49,286 nucleotides of DNA from DASYRM01 sp036004405 (GCA_036004405.1 DASYRM010000221.1:1-49286), one strand, 5' to 3'; shown: positions 17,828 to 26,381, numbered from the stretch's first letter. Program-made: numbers and translations. Notes: generated by a model from the letters alone, not told the origin.

Positions 17828-19133
17828 CGCCAACGACTTCGAGGCGCGCACCTACCGCACGGTGACGTGGCGGCTGCTGCCGTTCCTGTTCCTCTGCTAC
17901 ATCCTCGCCTACCTCGATCGCGTGAACGTCGGCTTTGCGCGGCTGCAGATGCAGACCGACCTCGGCCTCTCGGATACCGCCTACGGCATCGGCGCCGGGA
18001 TGTTCTTCATCGGCTACTTCTTCTTCGAAGTGCCCAGCAACCTGCTGCTGCGCCGCGTGGGCGCCCGCATGTGGATTGCGCGCATCATGATCCTGTGGGG
18101 CGTCATCTCGTCGGGGATGATGTTCACGAACAGCCAGACGTCCTTCTACGTGCTGCGCTGCCTGCTCGGCATCGCCGAGGCCGGCTTCTTTCCCGGCATC
18201 ATTCTCTACCTCACGTTCTGGTACACCCGCGTGCATCGCGCGCGGATGGTGGCGCTCTTCATGACCGCGATCGCGCTCGCCGGCGTCCTCGGAGGTCCGG
18301 TGTCGGGCTGGATCATGGACCGCATGGGCGGCGTGGCCGGGCTCCGCAACTGGGAGTGGCTGTACCTGCTCGAAGGGCTGCCGTCGATCGTCGTGGGCAT
18401 CGTCGTGCTGCTCTATCTCGATGACGGTCCCGCACGCGCCACGTGGCTCACCGCCGAGCAGAAAGCGCTGCTGGCGCGCCGACTGGAAGAGGAAGAAGCG
18501 CTCAAGAGCGCCGACGACCGTCACGCCCACCACATCGGCGACGTCTTCCGCACCCCCGCCGTCTGGATCTTGAGTCTCATCTACTTCGGCGCGGTCATGG
18601 GCAACTACGGCGTCACGTTCTGGCTGCCGCAGATCATCCGGGAGACCATCACCACCAACCCGTGGCGCATCGGTCTGGTGTCGATGATTCCATGGGGCGC
18701 CGCCGCGATCACGGCGGTCGTCGTGGGCGCCAGCTCGGACCGGCGCCAGGAGCGCCGCTGGCACATCGCGACCGGTGCGGCCATCGGCGCCGTCGCGTTT
18801 GCGCTCTCCGGGCTGCCGGGCATCTCTGGCTGGACCGGCCTCGCCTTCCTCACCGTGGCGACCGCCGGCATGATGTCGACGATGACCACGTTCTGGGCGC
18901 TGCCCACCGCCATCCTGTCGGGCAACGCCGCGGCCGCGGGCATCGCCTGGATCAACTCGGTGGGCAACCTCTCCGGATACGTCAGCCCGTTCGTGCTCGG
19001 CGCCATCCGCGACGCCACGCGCGACGCCGCGCACCCCAACGGCAACATGTTCCTCGCGCTGTCGGTGCTCGCGGTGTCGCTGCTCCTGGCCGGCGTGCTG
19101 ACGCTGGTGGTGACGCGGCGCAGTCGCTCGTAG
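17820..19133 (+). CDS. MFS transporter, anion:cation symporter type
   Basis: A 437-residue polytopic inner-membrane protein with about 12 helices in two six-helix halves and a charged central loop (EEEEALKSADDRHAHH). Features of the ACS (anion:cation symporter, tartrate/phthalate/glucarate-like) group include FLCYILAYLDRVNVGFA in helix 1, GYFFFEVPSNLLLRRVGARMWIARI (helix 2 and the following loop), and LLGIAEAGFFPGIILYLTFWY in helix 4. It probably imports an organic acid with protons or sodium. The GTG start at 17820 overlaps the synthetase stop by 8 bases. The TAG stop belongs to a GTAG hairpin repeat. Substrate is inferred only from family and the upstream acyl-CoA synthetase. Confidence 0.9.
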
Positions 19134-19192
19134 AGGCGGACCCTGAAAGGGCCCGCCAACGTCGGCGGACCTCTCACGAGGTCCGCCTCTAC
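19130..19192. repeat. Head-to-head pair of REP-like hairpins between convergent genes
   Basis: On the plus strand GTAG (19130-19133) is followed by a 10-bp stem with one mismatch (19135-19144/19148-19157). On the minus strand GTAG (19192-19189) is followed by a perfect 10-bp stem, GGCGGACCTC (19164-19173) with GAGGTCCGCC (19178-19187). The outer 12 bases (TAGAGGCGGACC and its complement) are exact inverted repeats. The TAG stops of both the MFS and tyrA genes are the TAG of these GTAG tags. The layout resembles a minimal BIME and may terminate both transcripts. Confidence 0.75.
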
Positions 19193-20412
19193 GACAGATC
19201 GATCTCGAACGTGCCGTCGGCTGACGGCACCAGGGGCGTCGCCTTCACGACGGCGCTGACCGGCAGCGGCCCGTAGATGTGCGGGAAGAGCGTGGTGCCG
19301 CCCTCCAGGTTCTCGCGCCGGACCTCCGCGCCCACCGCCGCTTCGTCCACGTGGAGCAGGACGAGATCGGTGCGGCCGCGGAAGCGCGTATTGGCGACCC
19401 AGGTCACCTGTTCCGCCTGCGAACAGTGAATGAACCCTTCGGTCTGGAGCGAATCGGCGGTGTAGCGGCCGGCCGCCTGCGCAGCGTCCCACGCCGCGCG
19501 CGTCGTGATGTGGAAGATGCGCGGCATGAGCGCGGCCGCCGCGGTCCGCGGACGATCCTGCGCCAGGAGCTCGGCGCGCCAGCGCGCGGCGCCGGCGAAC
19601 ACGGCCTCGAGCGCCTCACCACGATGCAGGTCCGCGCGCAGGTCGTTCAACCGATCGATGAGCTGATCGAGCGCGGCGCTGATGACGTCGGCGTTGGTGG
19701 CGCAGATGTCGCGCCACACGTCGGCCGGGCTGGCGGCGAGCCGTGTCGTATCGACCAGGCCGCGCCCGGCGACGGCCAGCCCGTCGCGCGCCACCGCGGC
19801 GCCGACGGCGTCCATCAGCGCGCTGGCCGCGAGCTGCGGCAGGTGGCTGACGAACGCCATCACGCGGTCGTGCTCGGCCGGCTCCATCATCACCGGGCGC
19901 GCCCCGAGCGCTTCGACGAAGCGCCGCAGGGCGCCGACGTCCGCGGCGGCGGCATCGGGCAGCGGCGTCAGTATCCACGGGCGATGTTGGAAGAGATCCC
20001 GGCGGGCGAAGCCGAATCCGCCGCGTTCAGCGCCACCGATCGGGTGGCCGCCGATGAACCGGATACCGGGCGGGAGGCGTCGGGACGCGACGACGATGTC
20101 GCGTTTGGTGCCGCCGACATCGGTCACGATGGCGGCGTCCAGAACGCTCGCGGGAAGCTCCGTCAGCAGCCGCGCGTTCTGACGGACCGGCGCCGCCAGG
20201 ACGACGAGATCGGCCGCGGAAAGCGCGGCAATCGCGGGCAGCCCCTCGTCGATGGCGCCGCTCGTGCGCGCGTGCGTCAACACCGACGGCGTGTCGACGC
20301 CCACGATGTGCGCCGACGGCCAGCGGTGCCGCACCGCCAGGGCGATCGAGCCTCCGATGAGACCGATGCCGGCGATGGCGATGCGCCGAAAAGCAGGCTC
20401 GGGTCCAGACAA
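19189..20412 (-). CDS. tyrA: Prephenate dehydrogenase fused to C-terminal DUF952 domain
   Basis: Oxidatively decarboxylates prephenate to 4-hydroxyphenylpyruvate for tyrosine synthesis. Residues 1 to about 290 are the TyrA enzyme: NAD-binding IAGIGLIGGS (13-22), VVLAAPVRQN, VTDVGGTK, GGHPIGGAERGG, and AFVSHLPQLAASALM in the helical dimerisation domain. Residues 296-407 form a separate domain, starting MPRIFHITTRAAWDAA and including EGFIHCSQAEQV and LEGGTTLFPHIYGPL, that matches DUF952, a small domain of unknown function. There is no stop between them. Internal Met296 (19527-19525) could also serve as an independent start. Start is TTG at 20412. It is the last gene of the aromatic supra-operon. 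Confidence 0.92.
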   Translation of the reverse strand: MSGPEPAFRRIAIAGIGLIGGSIALAVRHRWPSAHIVGVDTPSVLTHARTSGAIDEGLPAIAALSAADLVVLAAPVRQNARLLTELPASVLDAAIVTDVGGTKRDIVVASRRLPPGIRFIGGHPIGGAERGGFGFARRDLFQHRPWILTPLPDAAAADVGALRRFVEALGARPVMMEPAEHDRVMAFVSHLPQLAASALMDAVGAAVARDGLAVAGRGLVDTTRLAASPADVWRDICATNADVISAALDQLIDRLNDLRADLHRGEALEAVFAGAARWRAELLAQDRPRTAAAALMPRIFHITTRAAWDAAQAAGRYTADSLQTEGFIHCSQAEQVTWVANTRFRGRTDLVLLHVDEAAVGAEVRRENLEGGTTLFPHIYGPLPVSAVVKATPLVPSADGTFEIDLS

Positions 20413-20444
20413 AGACGTCCCTGGTCCTTGGTTCTAGGGCCCGT

Positions 20445-21491
20445 CTAGCGGATCCAGCCGTGGCGGGCGGGACTGTCGACGCAGATGCTGCGGCCGATCG
20501 CGGGCGCGATGATGCGCAGCTCCGCCATCAACCGATCGAACTGGGCCGGGAACATCGACTGCGCGCCGTCGCTCAAGGCGTGGTCCGGGTCGTGGTGTAC
20601 TTCGATGATGAGTCCGTCGACGCCCGCCGCCACCGCGGCGCGCGCCATCGGCACCACCATGTCGCGCCGTCCGGCGCCGTGGCTCGGGTCGGCCACGATC
20701 GGCAGGTGACTGAGCTTCTTCACCACGGGAATCGCCGACACGTCGAACGTGTTGCGCGTGGCCGTCTCGAACGTGCGGATGCCGCGCTCGCACAGGATGA
20801 CGTCGCTGTTGCCGCCGGCGAGGATGTACTCGGCCGAGAGCAGCCACTCCTCGATGGTGGCGGAGATGCCGCGCTTGAGCAGCACCGGCTTTCGCACGCG
20901 CCCCAGCTCGCGGAGCAGCGTAAAGTTCTGCATGTTCCGCGCGCCCACCTGAAAGATGTCCGAGTACTTCCCGACCAGCTCGATCTGACTGATGTCCATC
21001 ACCTCGGAGATCAGCTTGAGGTCATGGTGGTCGGCCGCATCACGCAGCATCACCAGGCCCGGCTCGCCGAGCCCCTGGAAGCTGTAGGGGGAGCTGCGCG
21101 GCTTGAACGCGCCGCCGCGGAGAATCTTGGCGCCGGCGCGCTTGACGGCGGCGGCCGACGCTTCCACCTGCGCCGGCGTCTCCGCCGAGCACGGCCCGGC
21201 CATGACGATCACCTCGTCGCCGCCGATTCGCACGTCGCCCACCGAGACCACGGTGTCCTCGGGCTTGAAGGTGCGGCTGGCGAGCTTGTAGGGCTCGCTG
21301 ATGCGCAGCACCTCGTGCACTCCATCGAGGATGCCGATGAGCCCGGGGTCGATCTTGTGCGCGCCGACCACGCCGAGCACCGTGCGCGTGGCCCCCGACG
21401 ACCGGTGCACGTCCATCCCCAGCTCGATCAAGCGCGCGATGACCGCGTCGACCTGCTCTTCCGTCGCGCGTTCCTGCATGACGACTACCAT
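20445..21491 (-). CDS. aroF: 3-deoxy-7-phosphoheptulonate synthase (DAHP synthase, type I-beta)
   Basis: First step of the shikimate pathway: phosphoenolpyruvate plus erythrose 4-phosphate to DAHP. The 348-residue protein begins with a ferredoxin-like domain of about 75 residues (MVVVMQERATEEQVDAVIARL), as in Thermotoga-type enzymes where it mediates feedback inhibition. The TIM-barrel core follows: VMAGPCSAETPAQ, ILRGGAFKPRSSPYSFQG, VGARNMQNF, LLKRG, CERGIRTFE, VADPSHGAGRR and IEVHHDPDHALSDG. GAGGAA lies 6 bases before the ATG at 21491. Placement between aroQ and tyrA in the Trp operon puts the pathway's entry step under the operon's leader control. Feedback by aromatic amino acids is expected from the domain layout but not proven. 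Confidence 0.95.
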   Translation of the reverse strand: MVVVMQERATEEQVDAVIARLIELGMDVHRSSGATRTVLGVVGAHKIDPGLIGILDGVHEVLRISEPYKLASRTFKPEDTVVSVGDVRIGGDEVIVMAGPCSAETPAQVEASAAAVKRAGAKILRGGAFKPRSSPYSFQGLGEPGLVMLRDAADHHDLKLISEVMDISQIELVGKYSDIFQVGARNMQNFTLLRELGRVRKPVLLKRGISATIEEWLLSAEYILAGGNSDVILCERGIRTFETATRNTFDVSAIPVVKKLSHLPIVADPSHGAGRRDMVVPMARAAVAAGVDGLIIEVHHDPDHALSDGAQSMFPAQFDRLMAELRIIAPAIGRSICVDSPARHGWIR

Positions 21492-21503
21492 GACGTTCCT
21501 CTT

Positions 21504-21806
21504 TCAGACTCCGTGTCTGCGTTCGCTCTCTTGACGCTCCGCACGGCGCGCCTCATCGATGATCCGTTCGAAAATCCGCACCACCGCTTCCGCAGTGAGC
21601 GGCCCGGCGAGGTCGGTGGCCGCCTTGCGGACCGCCCCCAGCACCTGTGCTTCGCGGTCGGGCTGATACACGGCCAGCCCCATCTCGTGTTTCAACCGCC
21701 CCACTTCGACGGCGCACGCCACCCGGACGTTCAGCAGGCGCACCAGCTGCTCGTCGATGACGTCAATCCGCTTGCGCAGGTTTTCGATCGTCAGGCCTTC
21801 AGCCAA
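21504..21806 (-). CDS. aroQ: Chorismate mutase (AroQ class)
   Basis: Rearranges chorismate to prephenate, opening the Phe/Tyr branch. A compact all-helical AroQ domain of 100 residues: ENLRKRIDVIDEQLVRLLNVRVACAVEVGRLKHEMG, then YQPDREAQVL with the catalytic Arg/Glu region, and a last helix (EAVVRIFERIIDEARRAE). The first helix Arg and the later Lys and Arg that bind chorismate are present. The start is TTG at 21806, overlapping the trpA 3' end by 16 bases; aroF follows after 12 bases. It is monofunctional: no prephenate dehydratase or dehydrogenase domain is attached, and tyrA is separate in the same operon. Confidence 0.92.
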   Translation of the reverse strand: MAEGLTIENLRKRIDVIDEQLVRLLNVRVACAVEVGRLKHEMGLAVYQPDREAQVLGAVRKAATDLAGPLTAEAVVRIFERIIDEARRAERQESERRHGV

Positions 21807-22576
21807 CGCACGTACTCCTCGACCCGCGTGTCCAGGTCAGCCGAAGCACCAGCCTCGGCAATCACGTTCACGAGGGCGCTGCCGACCACGGCTGCGTCCG
21901 CCCAGCGTCCCACCTCGCGCACGTGCTCCGGCTTCGAGATGCCGAATCCGAGCGCCACGGGCAGGTCGCTGACCGCACGGATGCGCCGCACCATGTCTTC
22001 GGCGCCGTCGGCAATCTGATCGCGCACGCCGGTCACGCCGAGACGGGAAATGGCATAGAGGAAACCGCTGCCGACGGATGCGGCCTTTCGCAGGCGCTCG
22101 TCGGTCGTGGTCGGGCTGAGCAGCAGGATTGTATCAATGCCCCTCGCCTCGAGCAGCGCGCGAAAGTCGCCCGCTTCCTCGAGCGGCAGGTCGAGCACCA
22201 GCACGCCGTCCACGCCCGCGGCCTGCGCGCGGTCGGCGAACGCCTCCGCCCCCAGCCGCATGATGGGATTGGCGTAGCTGAAGATCACGATGCCGGCGCT
22301 GATCTCCGACCGCACCGACGCAATCAGGTCGAGCACGCCCGCGAGCGTCGTACCCGAGGCCAGCGCCCGTTCCGTCGCCCGCTGGATCACCGGGCCGTCG
22401 GCGAGCGGATCCGAGAACGGCACGCCAACCTCGATCACCGTCGCGCCCGCGCGATCGAGCGCGCGGAGGATGCCCGCGGTGCGCCCGAGCGTCGGATCTC
22501 CCGCGGTGACGTAGGTCACGAGAGCTGGCCCCTCCTGCACCTTGGCTCGAGCGAACGCCTCCACCAGCCGGCTCAT
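21791..22576 (-). CDS. trpA: Tryptophan synthase alpha subunit
   Basis: Cleaves indole-3-glycerol phosphate and channels indole to TrpB. The 261-residue TIM barrel starts at ATG 22576, which overlaps the trpB stop (ATGA). It shows LVTYVTAGDPTLG, VIEVGVPFSDPLADGPVIQ with the catalytic Glu (VIEVG) and Asp (SDPLADGP), VDGVLVLDLPLEE, FLYAISRLGVTG and the phosphate-binding ALGFGISKPEHV. Length is normal. It lies in the usual trpB-trpA order, overlapping aroQ by 16 bases at its 3' end, which suggests tight translational coupling. Confidence 0.96.
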   Translation of the reverse strand: MSRLVEAFARAKVQEGPALVTYVTAGDPTLGRTAGILRALDRAGATVIEVGVPFSDPLADGPVIQRATERALASGTTLAGVLDLIASVRSEISAGIVIFSYANPIMRLGAEAFADRAQAAGVDGVLVLDLPLEEAGDFRALLEARGIDTILLLSPTTTDERLRKAASVGSGFLYAISRLGVTGVRDQIADGAEDMVRRIRAVSDLPVALGFGISKPEHVREVGRWADAAVVGSALVNVIAEAGASADLDTRVEEYVRWLKA

Positions 22577-23799
22577 TTCAACGCCTCGGCCACGCTCGAC
22601 ACATCCTTGTCGCCGCGGCCCGAGAGGTTGATCAGCACCAGCGCGTCGCGCTTGAACGTGCGGGCCACGGCGATCGTGTGCGCGACGGCGTGCGCGGACT
22701 CGAGCGCGGGAATGATGCCCTCGCACCGCGCCAGCGCCTTGAAGCCGTCGAGCGCCTCGGCGTCAGTCGCAAAGGCGTACTCCGTGCGCCCCTGCTCGCG
22801 CAGCCATGCGTGCTCCGGACCCACGGCGGCGTAGTCGAGCCCGGCGGAAATCGAGTGCGTGAGCTCGATGTTGCCGGCGGCGTCCTGCAAGACGTAGGTG
22901 CGCGTGCCCTGCAGCACGCCCATGCTGCCGCCGGCAAATCGCGCGGCATGCCGGCCCGGGGCAATTCGCTCGCCGCCGGCTTCGACACCGATCAGCCGCA
23001 CACCCGGGTCGTCGAGGAACCCGTCGAAGATGCCGATGGCGTTGCTGCCGCCGCCCACGCACGCGATGACCACGTCGGGCAGGCGACCGACCTGCTCCAG
23101 CATCTGCCGCCGCGCCTCGCGGCCGATCACCGACTGGAACTCGCGGACCATCAGCGGGTAGGGGTGCGGTCCGAGCGCCGAGCCCAGGATGTAGGCGGTG
23201 TCGGTGACGTTGGCGACCCAGTCGCGCATCGCCTCGTTGATGGCGTCTTTCAGCGTCTTGCTGCCGGAGTCCACCTGGACGACCGACGCGCCCAGCAGGC
23301 GCATGCGAACCACGTTGAGCGCCTGCCGCTTCATGTCTTCCGCGCCCATGTAGACGTGACACTCCAGGCCGAGAAGCGCACAGGCCGTGGCCGTAGCCAC
23401 GCCGTGCTGGCCGGCCCCGGTCTCGGCCACGATGCGACGCTTCCCCATCTGACGCGCCAGGAGCGCCTGCCCGAGCGCGTTGTTGATCTTGTGCGCGCCG
23501 GTGTGCGTGAGGTCTTCGCGCTTGAGGAAGATCCGCACGCCGGGTGCGTCGCAGGCTTCCGCCGCCAGACGCCGCGTTTCGTAGAGCGGCGTGGGACGGC
23601 CCACGTAGGTGGCCAGCAGCCCCGCCAGCTCGCGCTGAAACCGCTCGTCCGCACGTGCCGCCAGGTAGCCGGCGGTCAGCTCCTCCACCGGAGCGACCAG
23701 CGTTTCTGGTACGAAGCGCCCGCCGTAGGCGCCGAAGTAGCCGCGCGCGTCCGGATCGCGCCGTCCGAACACCGGTATCTGCGTTGCTTCTGCTTTCAC
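22573..23799 (-). CDS. trpB: Tryptophan synthase beta subunit
   Basis: PLP enzyme condensing indole with serine to give tryptophan. The 408-residue protein is a typical TrpB1: GYFGAYGGRFVPETL near the N-terminus; KREDLTHTGAHKINNALGQ with PLP-binding Lys104; the ETGAGQHGVATA loop with catalytic Glu; CVGGGSNAIG phosphate-binding loop; and a C-terminal LINLSGRGDKD. Start ATG at 23799 lies 20 bases downstream of the trpF stop in the direction of transcription, the gap being filled by a hairpin repeat. The stop overlaps the trpA ATG, as usual for this complex. Confidence 0.97.
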   Translation of the reverse strand: MKAEATQIPVFGRRDPDARGYFGAYGGRFVPETLVAPVEELTAGYLAARADERFQRELAGLLATYVGRPTPLYETRRLAAEACDAPGVRIFLKREDLTHTGAHKINNALGQALLARQMGKRRIVAETGAGQHGVATATACALLGLECHVYMGAEDMKRQALNVVRMRLLGASVVQVDSGSKTLKDAINEAMRDWVANVTDTAYILGSALGPHPYPLMVREFQSVIGREARRQMLEQVGRLPDVVIACVGGGSNAIGIFDGFLDDPGVRLIGVEAGGERIAPGRHAARFAGGSMGVLQGTRTYVLQDAAGNIELTHSISAGLDYAAVGPEHAWLREQGRTEYAFATDAEALDGFKALARCEGIIPALESAHAVAHTIAVARTFKRDALVLINLSGRGDKDVSSVAEALK

Positions 23800-23810
23800 G
23801 TGCAGTCTCC

Positions 23811-23836
23811 AGGCGAACCTAAAGGTTCGCCTCTAC
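23811..23836 (-). repeat. REP-like hairpin at trpF/trpB junction
   Basis: On the minus strand GTAG (23836-23833) is followed by AGGCGAACCT-TT-AGGTTCGCCT, a perfect 10-bp stem (arms 23823-23832 and 23811-23820). The element encodes the last residues of TrpF, and the trpF TAG stop sits at the loop. It could modulate the trpF-trpB boundary of the operon mRNA; there is no U-tract, so termination is not expected. Confidence 0.75.
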
Positions 23837-24430
23837 AAAGGCTCTCTTTGCGTTCGCCAAGAATCGCGACACCTTGTCGCGATCCTTCCTGCCGGGACGT
23901 GCCTCGACGCCCGACGACACGTCCACGCCGAACGGCTGGACGATGGCGATCGCCTCGGCCACGTTGTCAGGCGTGAGCCCACCGGCCAGCACGGTCCGCC
24001 GGCTCCGCGCAATCGCGCTGGCCCGCGTCCAGTCGACGCGCCGGCCGGTCCCGCCGCGCGCTGCGCCCGCCACCGCGTCGAGCAGCAGCGTGGCCGTCGG
24101 CCACGCGTCGAGCCTCGCGTCCACGCCAGCCGCACGCAGCAGCGGCACCTTCAGCGCCGCCGCGTAGCTCTCCGGCTCGTCGCCGTGCAGCTGCACGATG
24201 CGGATGCCGGTATGGGCGACCACCGAGACGATCTCCTCGAGCGGCGTGTCGACGAACACGCCGACGACGGGCACCCCTGGCGGCACTGCTTCGACGATGT
24301 CTCTCGCGCGATCGGGGCTGACGCAGCGCGGGCTCGCCGGCGCGAACACGACGCCAAGCGCGGTGGCGCCCGCCGCCGCGGCGTGCACCGCGTCGGCCTC
24401 GTTCGTCAGCCCGCAGATCTTGAGGAACAT
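23819..24430 (-). CDS. trpF: Phosphoribosylanthranilate isomerase
   Basis: Amadori rearrangement of phosphoribosylanthranilate to CdRP in tryptophan synthesis. The 203-residue TIM barrel has the catalytic Cys in LKICGLTNEADA, FAPASPRCVSPDRA, VVGVFVDTPLEEI, VQLHGDE, the catalytic Asp region LLDAVAG, and phosphate-binding LAGGLTPDNV with VDVSSGVEARPGRKD. The ATG at 24430 lies 2 bases after the trpC stop. The last residues (VEANL) and stop are encoded by a hairpin repeat, so the natural C-terminus has been shaped by repeat insertion. Confidence 0.95.
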   Translation of the reverse strand: MFLKICGLTNEADAVHAAAAGATALGVVFAPASPRCVSPDRARDIVEAVPPGVPVVGVFVDTPLEEIVSVVAHTGIRIVQLHGDEPESYAAALKVPLLRAAGVDARLDAWPTATLLLDAVAGAARGGTGRRVDWTRASAIARSRRTVLAGGLTPDNVAEAIAIVQPFGVDVSSGVEARPGRKDRDKVSRFLANAKRAFVEANL

Positions 24431-24432
24431 GT

Positions 24433-24512
24433 CTAGTGAGGCTCCGCTCTCACAGAATTGCCGTGCTCCGCCTCACTAGACGCAGTATCTCTAGCCCGCA
24501 CTTCGTGCGGGC
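24433..24512 (+). repeat. Composite palindrome, copy 1 (overlaps trpC 3' coding end)
   Basis: Part A, 24433-24479, begins CTAGTGAGGCTCCGC and ends GCTCCGCCTCACTAG, giving near-perfect inverted ends around an 18-base centre. After 14 bases containing GCAGT comes part B, the hairpin GCCCGCAC-TTC-GTGCGGGC (24494-24512). The same two-part arrangement, with the same 14-base spacer length and orientation, occurs at 39127-39209. Here the element is translated on the minus strand as the end of TrpC. Confidence 0.75.
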
Positions 24513-25341
24513 GGCTATGTGGTGCGGCCGCCGCCGGGGCGCCGATCAACAGGCGGATTGCGGCCGCCGGATCCGGATCCGTCATGAACCTCTCGCCGAT
24601 GAGGAACGCGCCATAGCCGGCTCCAGCCAGCCGCTCCAGATCGGCGCGCGACTGCAGGCCGCTCTCGCTCACCGCGACGACGCCCTTCGGCATCTGCGCC
24701 GCCAGCCCGTCCGAGGCCGCCACGTCCACGCGCAGCGTCCGCAGGTTCCGGTTGTTGACGCCGATGACGCGCGCCCCGCTGCCGATGGCGCGCGACAGCT
24801 CCTCGCCGTCGTGCACTTCGACGAGAGTGGCCAACCCCAGCTGCCAGGCACGCGACTGCAGCAATTCGAGCGCCCGCTGCTCGAGCGCCGCGACAATCAG
24901 CAGCACGGCGTCGGCGCCGGCCGCGCGCGCCTCGAGCAGCTGGTACTCGTCCACCAGGAAGTCCTTGCGCAGCAGCGGCACGTCCACCGCGGCTCGAACG
25001 GCCTGCAGGTGCGCCAGCGCCCCGTCGAAGAACGTCGGCTCGGTGAGCACCGAGATGGCCGCGGCACCGCCTTCGGCATAGGCGCGCGCAATCCGCACCG
25101 GGTCGTAGTCCGCCGCCAGCACGCCGCGCGACGGCGAACGGCGCTTGCACTCGGCGATGAGGTTGAACCCCTCGGCCCGCCGCAGGCGCGACTCGAACAG
25201 CTGGCCGCGGGGCGACGCGGCCGCGGCCCGGCGCTCGAGCGCGTCGAGTGGCTCCCGCGCGCGGCGCGACTCGGTGATGCGCCGGGTGGCCGCCATGATG
25301 GTCGCCAGCAGGTCTGGATTGACGCTGTGACCGGTGCTCAC
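24433..25341 (-). CDS. trpC: Indole-3-glycerol-phosphate synthase
   Basis: Ring-closing step of tryptophan synthesis: CdRP to indole-3-glycerol phosphate. The 302-residue protein has LIAECKRRSPSRG with the catalytic Lys, PVRIARAYAEGGAAAISVLTEPTFFDG, LLRKDFLVDEYQL with the general-acid Lys, LVEVHDGEEL, VIGVNNRNLRTL, VVAVSESGL and FLIGERFM. The enzyme proper ends near residue 266. Residues about 277-302 and the stop codon are encoded by a composite palindromic repeat, giving a low-complexity tail (SRPHEVRARDTASSEAEHG) not expected in the family. Start is GTG 25341, overlapping the trpD stop (GTGA). The trpF ATG follows 2 bases after the stop. Confidence 0.95.
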   Translation of the reverse strand: MSTGHSVNPDLLATIMAATRRITESRRAREPLDALERRAAAASPRGQLFESRLRRAEGFNLIAECKRRSPSRGVLAADYDPVRIARAYAEGGAAAISVLTEPTFFDGALAHLQAVRAAVDVPLLRKDFLVDEYQLLEARAAGADAVLLIVAALEQRALELLQSRAWQLGLATLVEVHDGEELSRAIGSGARVIGVNNRNLRTLRVDVAASDGLAAQMPKGVVAVSESGLQSRADLERLAGAGYGAFLIGERFMTDPDPAAAIRLLIGAPAAAAPHSRPHEVRARDTASSEAEHGNSVRAEPH

Positions 25342-26381
25342 GCGCTCACCTCGGCGCGGGAGGCGATCGCCATCGCATCGAGAGTGGCCCGGGCGCCGCC
25401 GCGGTCGATGGCGACCGCCGCCTGCGCAATGCCGTCGCGCACCGATTCGGCGCGTCCGGCAACGAAGAGGGCGGCGCCGGCGTTCAGCAGGACGACATCG
25501 CGCGGAGCGCCGGCGGTGCCAGCCAGGATCGAGCCAATGATGGCGGCGTTTCGCTCGGCGTTCCCACCCTTGAGCGAGTCGGGCGCCGCTTTCGGCAGGC
25601 CGAAGTCCGACGGGTGCACATAGAAGGTGTGAACGGCGCCGTCGCGGCACTCCGACACCTTCGTATAGCCCGTGGTCGAAATTTCGTCGAGGCCGTCGGC
25701 GCCGTGCACGACCCACGCCCTGGTCGATCCGAGCAACATCAGCGCGCGGGCCAGAAGCTCGGTCAGCTCCGGCCGCGGCACACCGACGATCTGCCGCGAC
25801 GCCCGCGCCGGGTTGGTGAGCGGCCCCAGCAGGTTGAACGCGGTCCGAAGGCCGAGCTCCTTCCGCGTCGGGCCGGCGTGGCGCATCGACGGATGGAACG
25901 TGGGCGCGAAGAAGAACGCGATCCGCCGGTCGCGCAGGCTGCGCTCGACCACCGCGGGCGCCGCCGCGATGTTGACGCCGAGCGCCTCGAACACGTCGGC
26001 GCTGCCGCACTGGCTCGAGACCGATCGGTTGCCGTGTTTGGCGACGGTCAAGCCGGCGGCGGCGAGCACCACAGCGGCCGTCGTCGACACGTTGAAGGTG
26101 CCCGATCGATCGCCGCCGGTGCCGCAGGTGTCGAAGACGTCGGCGATCGGCGCAGACAGTGGCACCGCATGCGCGCGCATGGCCCGCGCGAAGCCCACAA
26201 TCTCGTGCGGCCGCTCCCCTTTCATGGCCAGCGCCGTCAGCAGGCCCGCTAGCGCGGCGGGCGCCACGCGCCCCTCCATCACCTCGTGCATGGCCGCGGA
26301 GGCCTCTGCTTCGGTGAGGTCCTCGTGGCGGACGACCTTCTCGACGAGCGCGGTGAGCGGAACCGGGACGGGTTCAGGCAT
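25338..26381 (-). CDS. trpD: Anthranilate phosphoribosyltransferase
   Basis: Transfers phosphoribose from PRPP to anthranilate. The 347-residue protein starts at ATG 26381 and has FDTCGTGGDRSGTFNVSTTAAVVLAAAG, the glycine-rich PRPP/metal loop, then VAKHGNRSVSSQCGSADVFEALG, FFFAPTFHPSMR and LGLRTAFNLLGPLTNPA, all family hallmarks. It is a stand-alone TrpD, not fused to TrpG, whose stop lies 8 bases upstream. The downstream overlap with trpC is GTGA. Confidence 0.96.
   Translation of the reverse strand: MPEPVPVPLTALVEKVVRHEDLTEAEASAAMHEVMEGRVAPAALAGLLTALAMKGERPHEIVGFARAMRAHAVPLSAPIADVFDTCGTGGDRSGTFNVSTTAAVVLAAAGLTVAKHGNRSVSSQCGSADVFEALGVNIAAAPAVVERSLRDRRIAFFFAPTFHPSMRHAGPTRKELGLRTAFNLLGPLTNPARASRQIVGVPRPELTELLARALMLLGSTRAWVVHGADGLDEISTTGYTKVSECRDGAVHTFYVHPSDFGLPKAAPDSLKGGNAERNAAIIGSILAGTAGAPRDVVLLNAGAALFVAGRAESVRDGIAQAAVAIDRGGARATLDAMAIASRAEVSA

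Noticed and set aside
20413..20444. Terminator between aroF and tyrA
   Set aside because: The 32-base gap holds only a short GGTTCTAGGGCC patch with no stable stem or T-tract.
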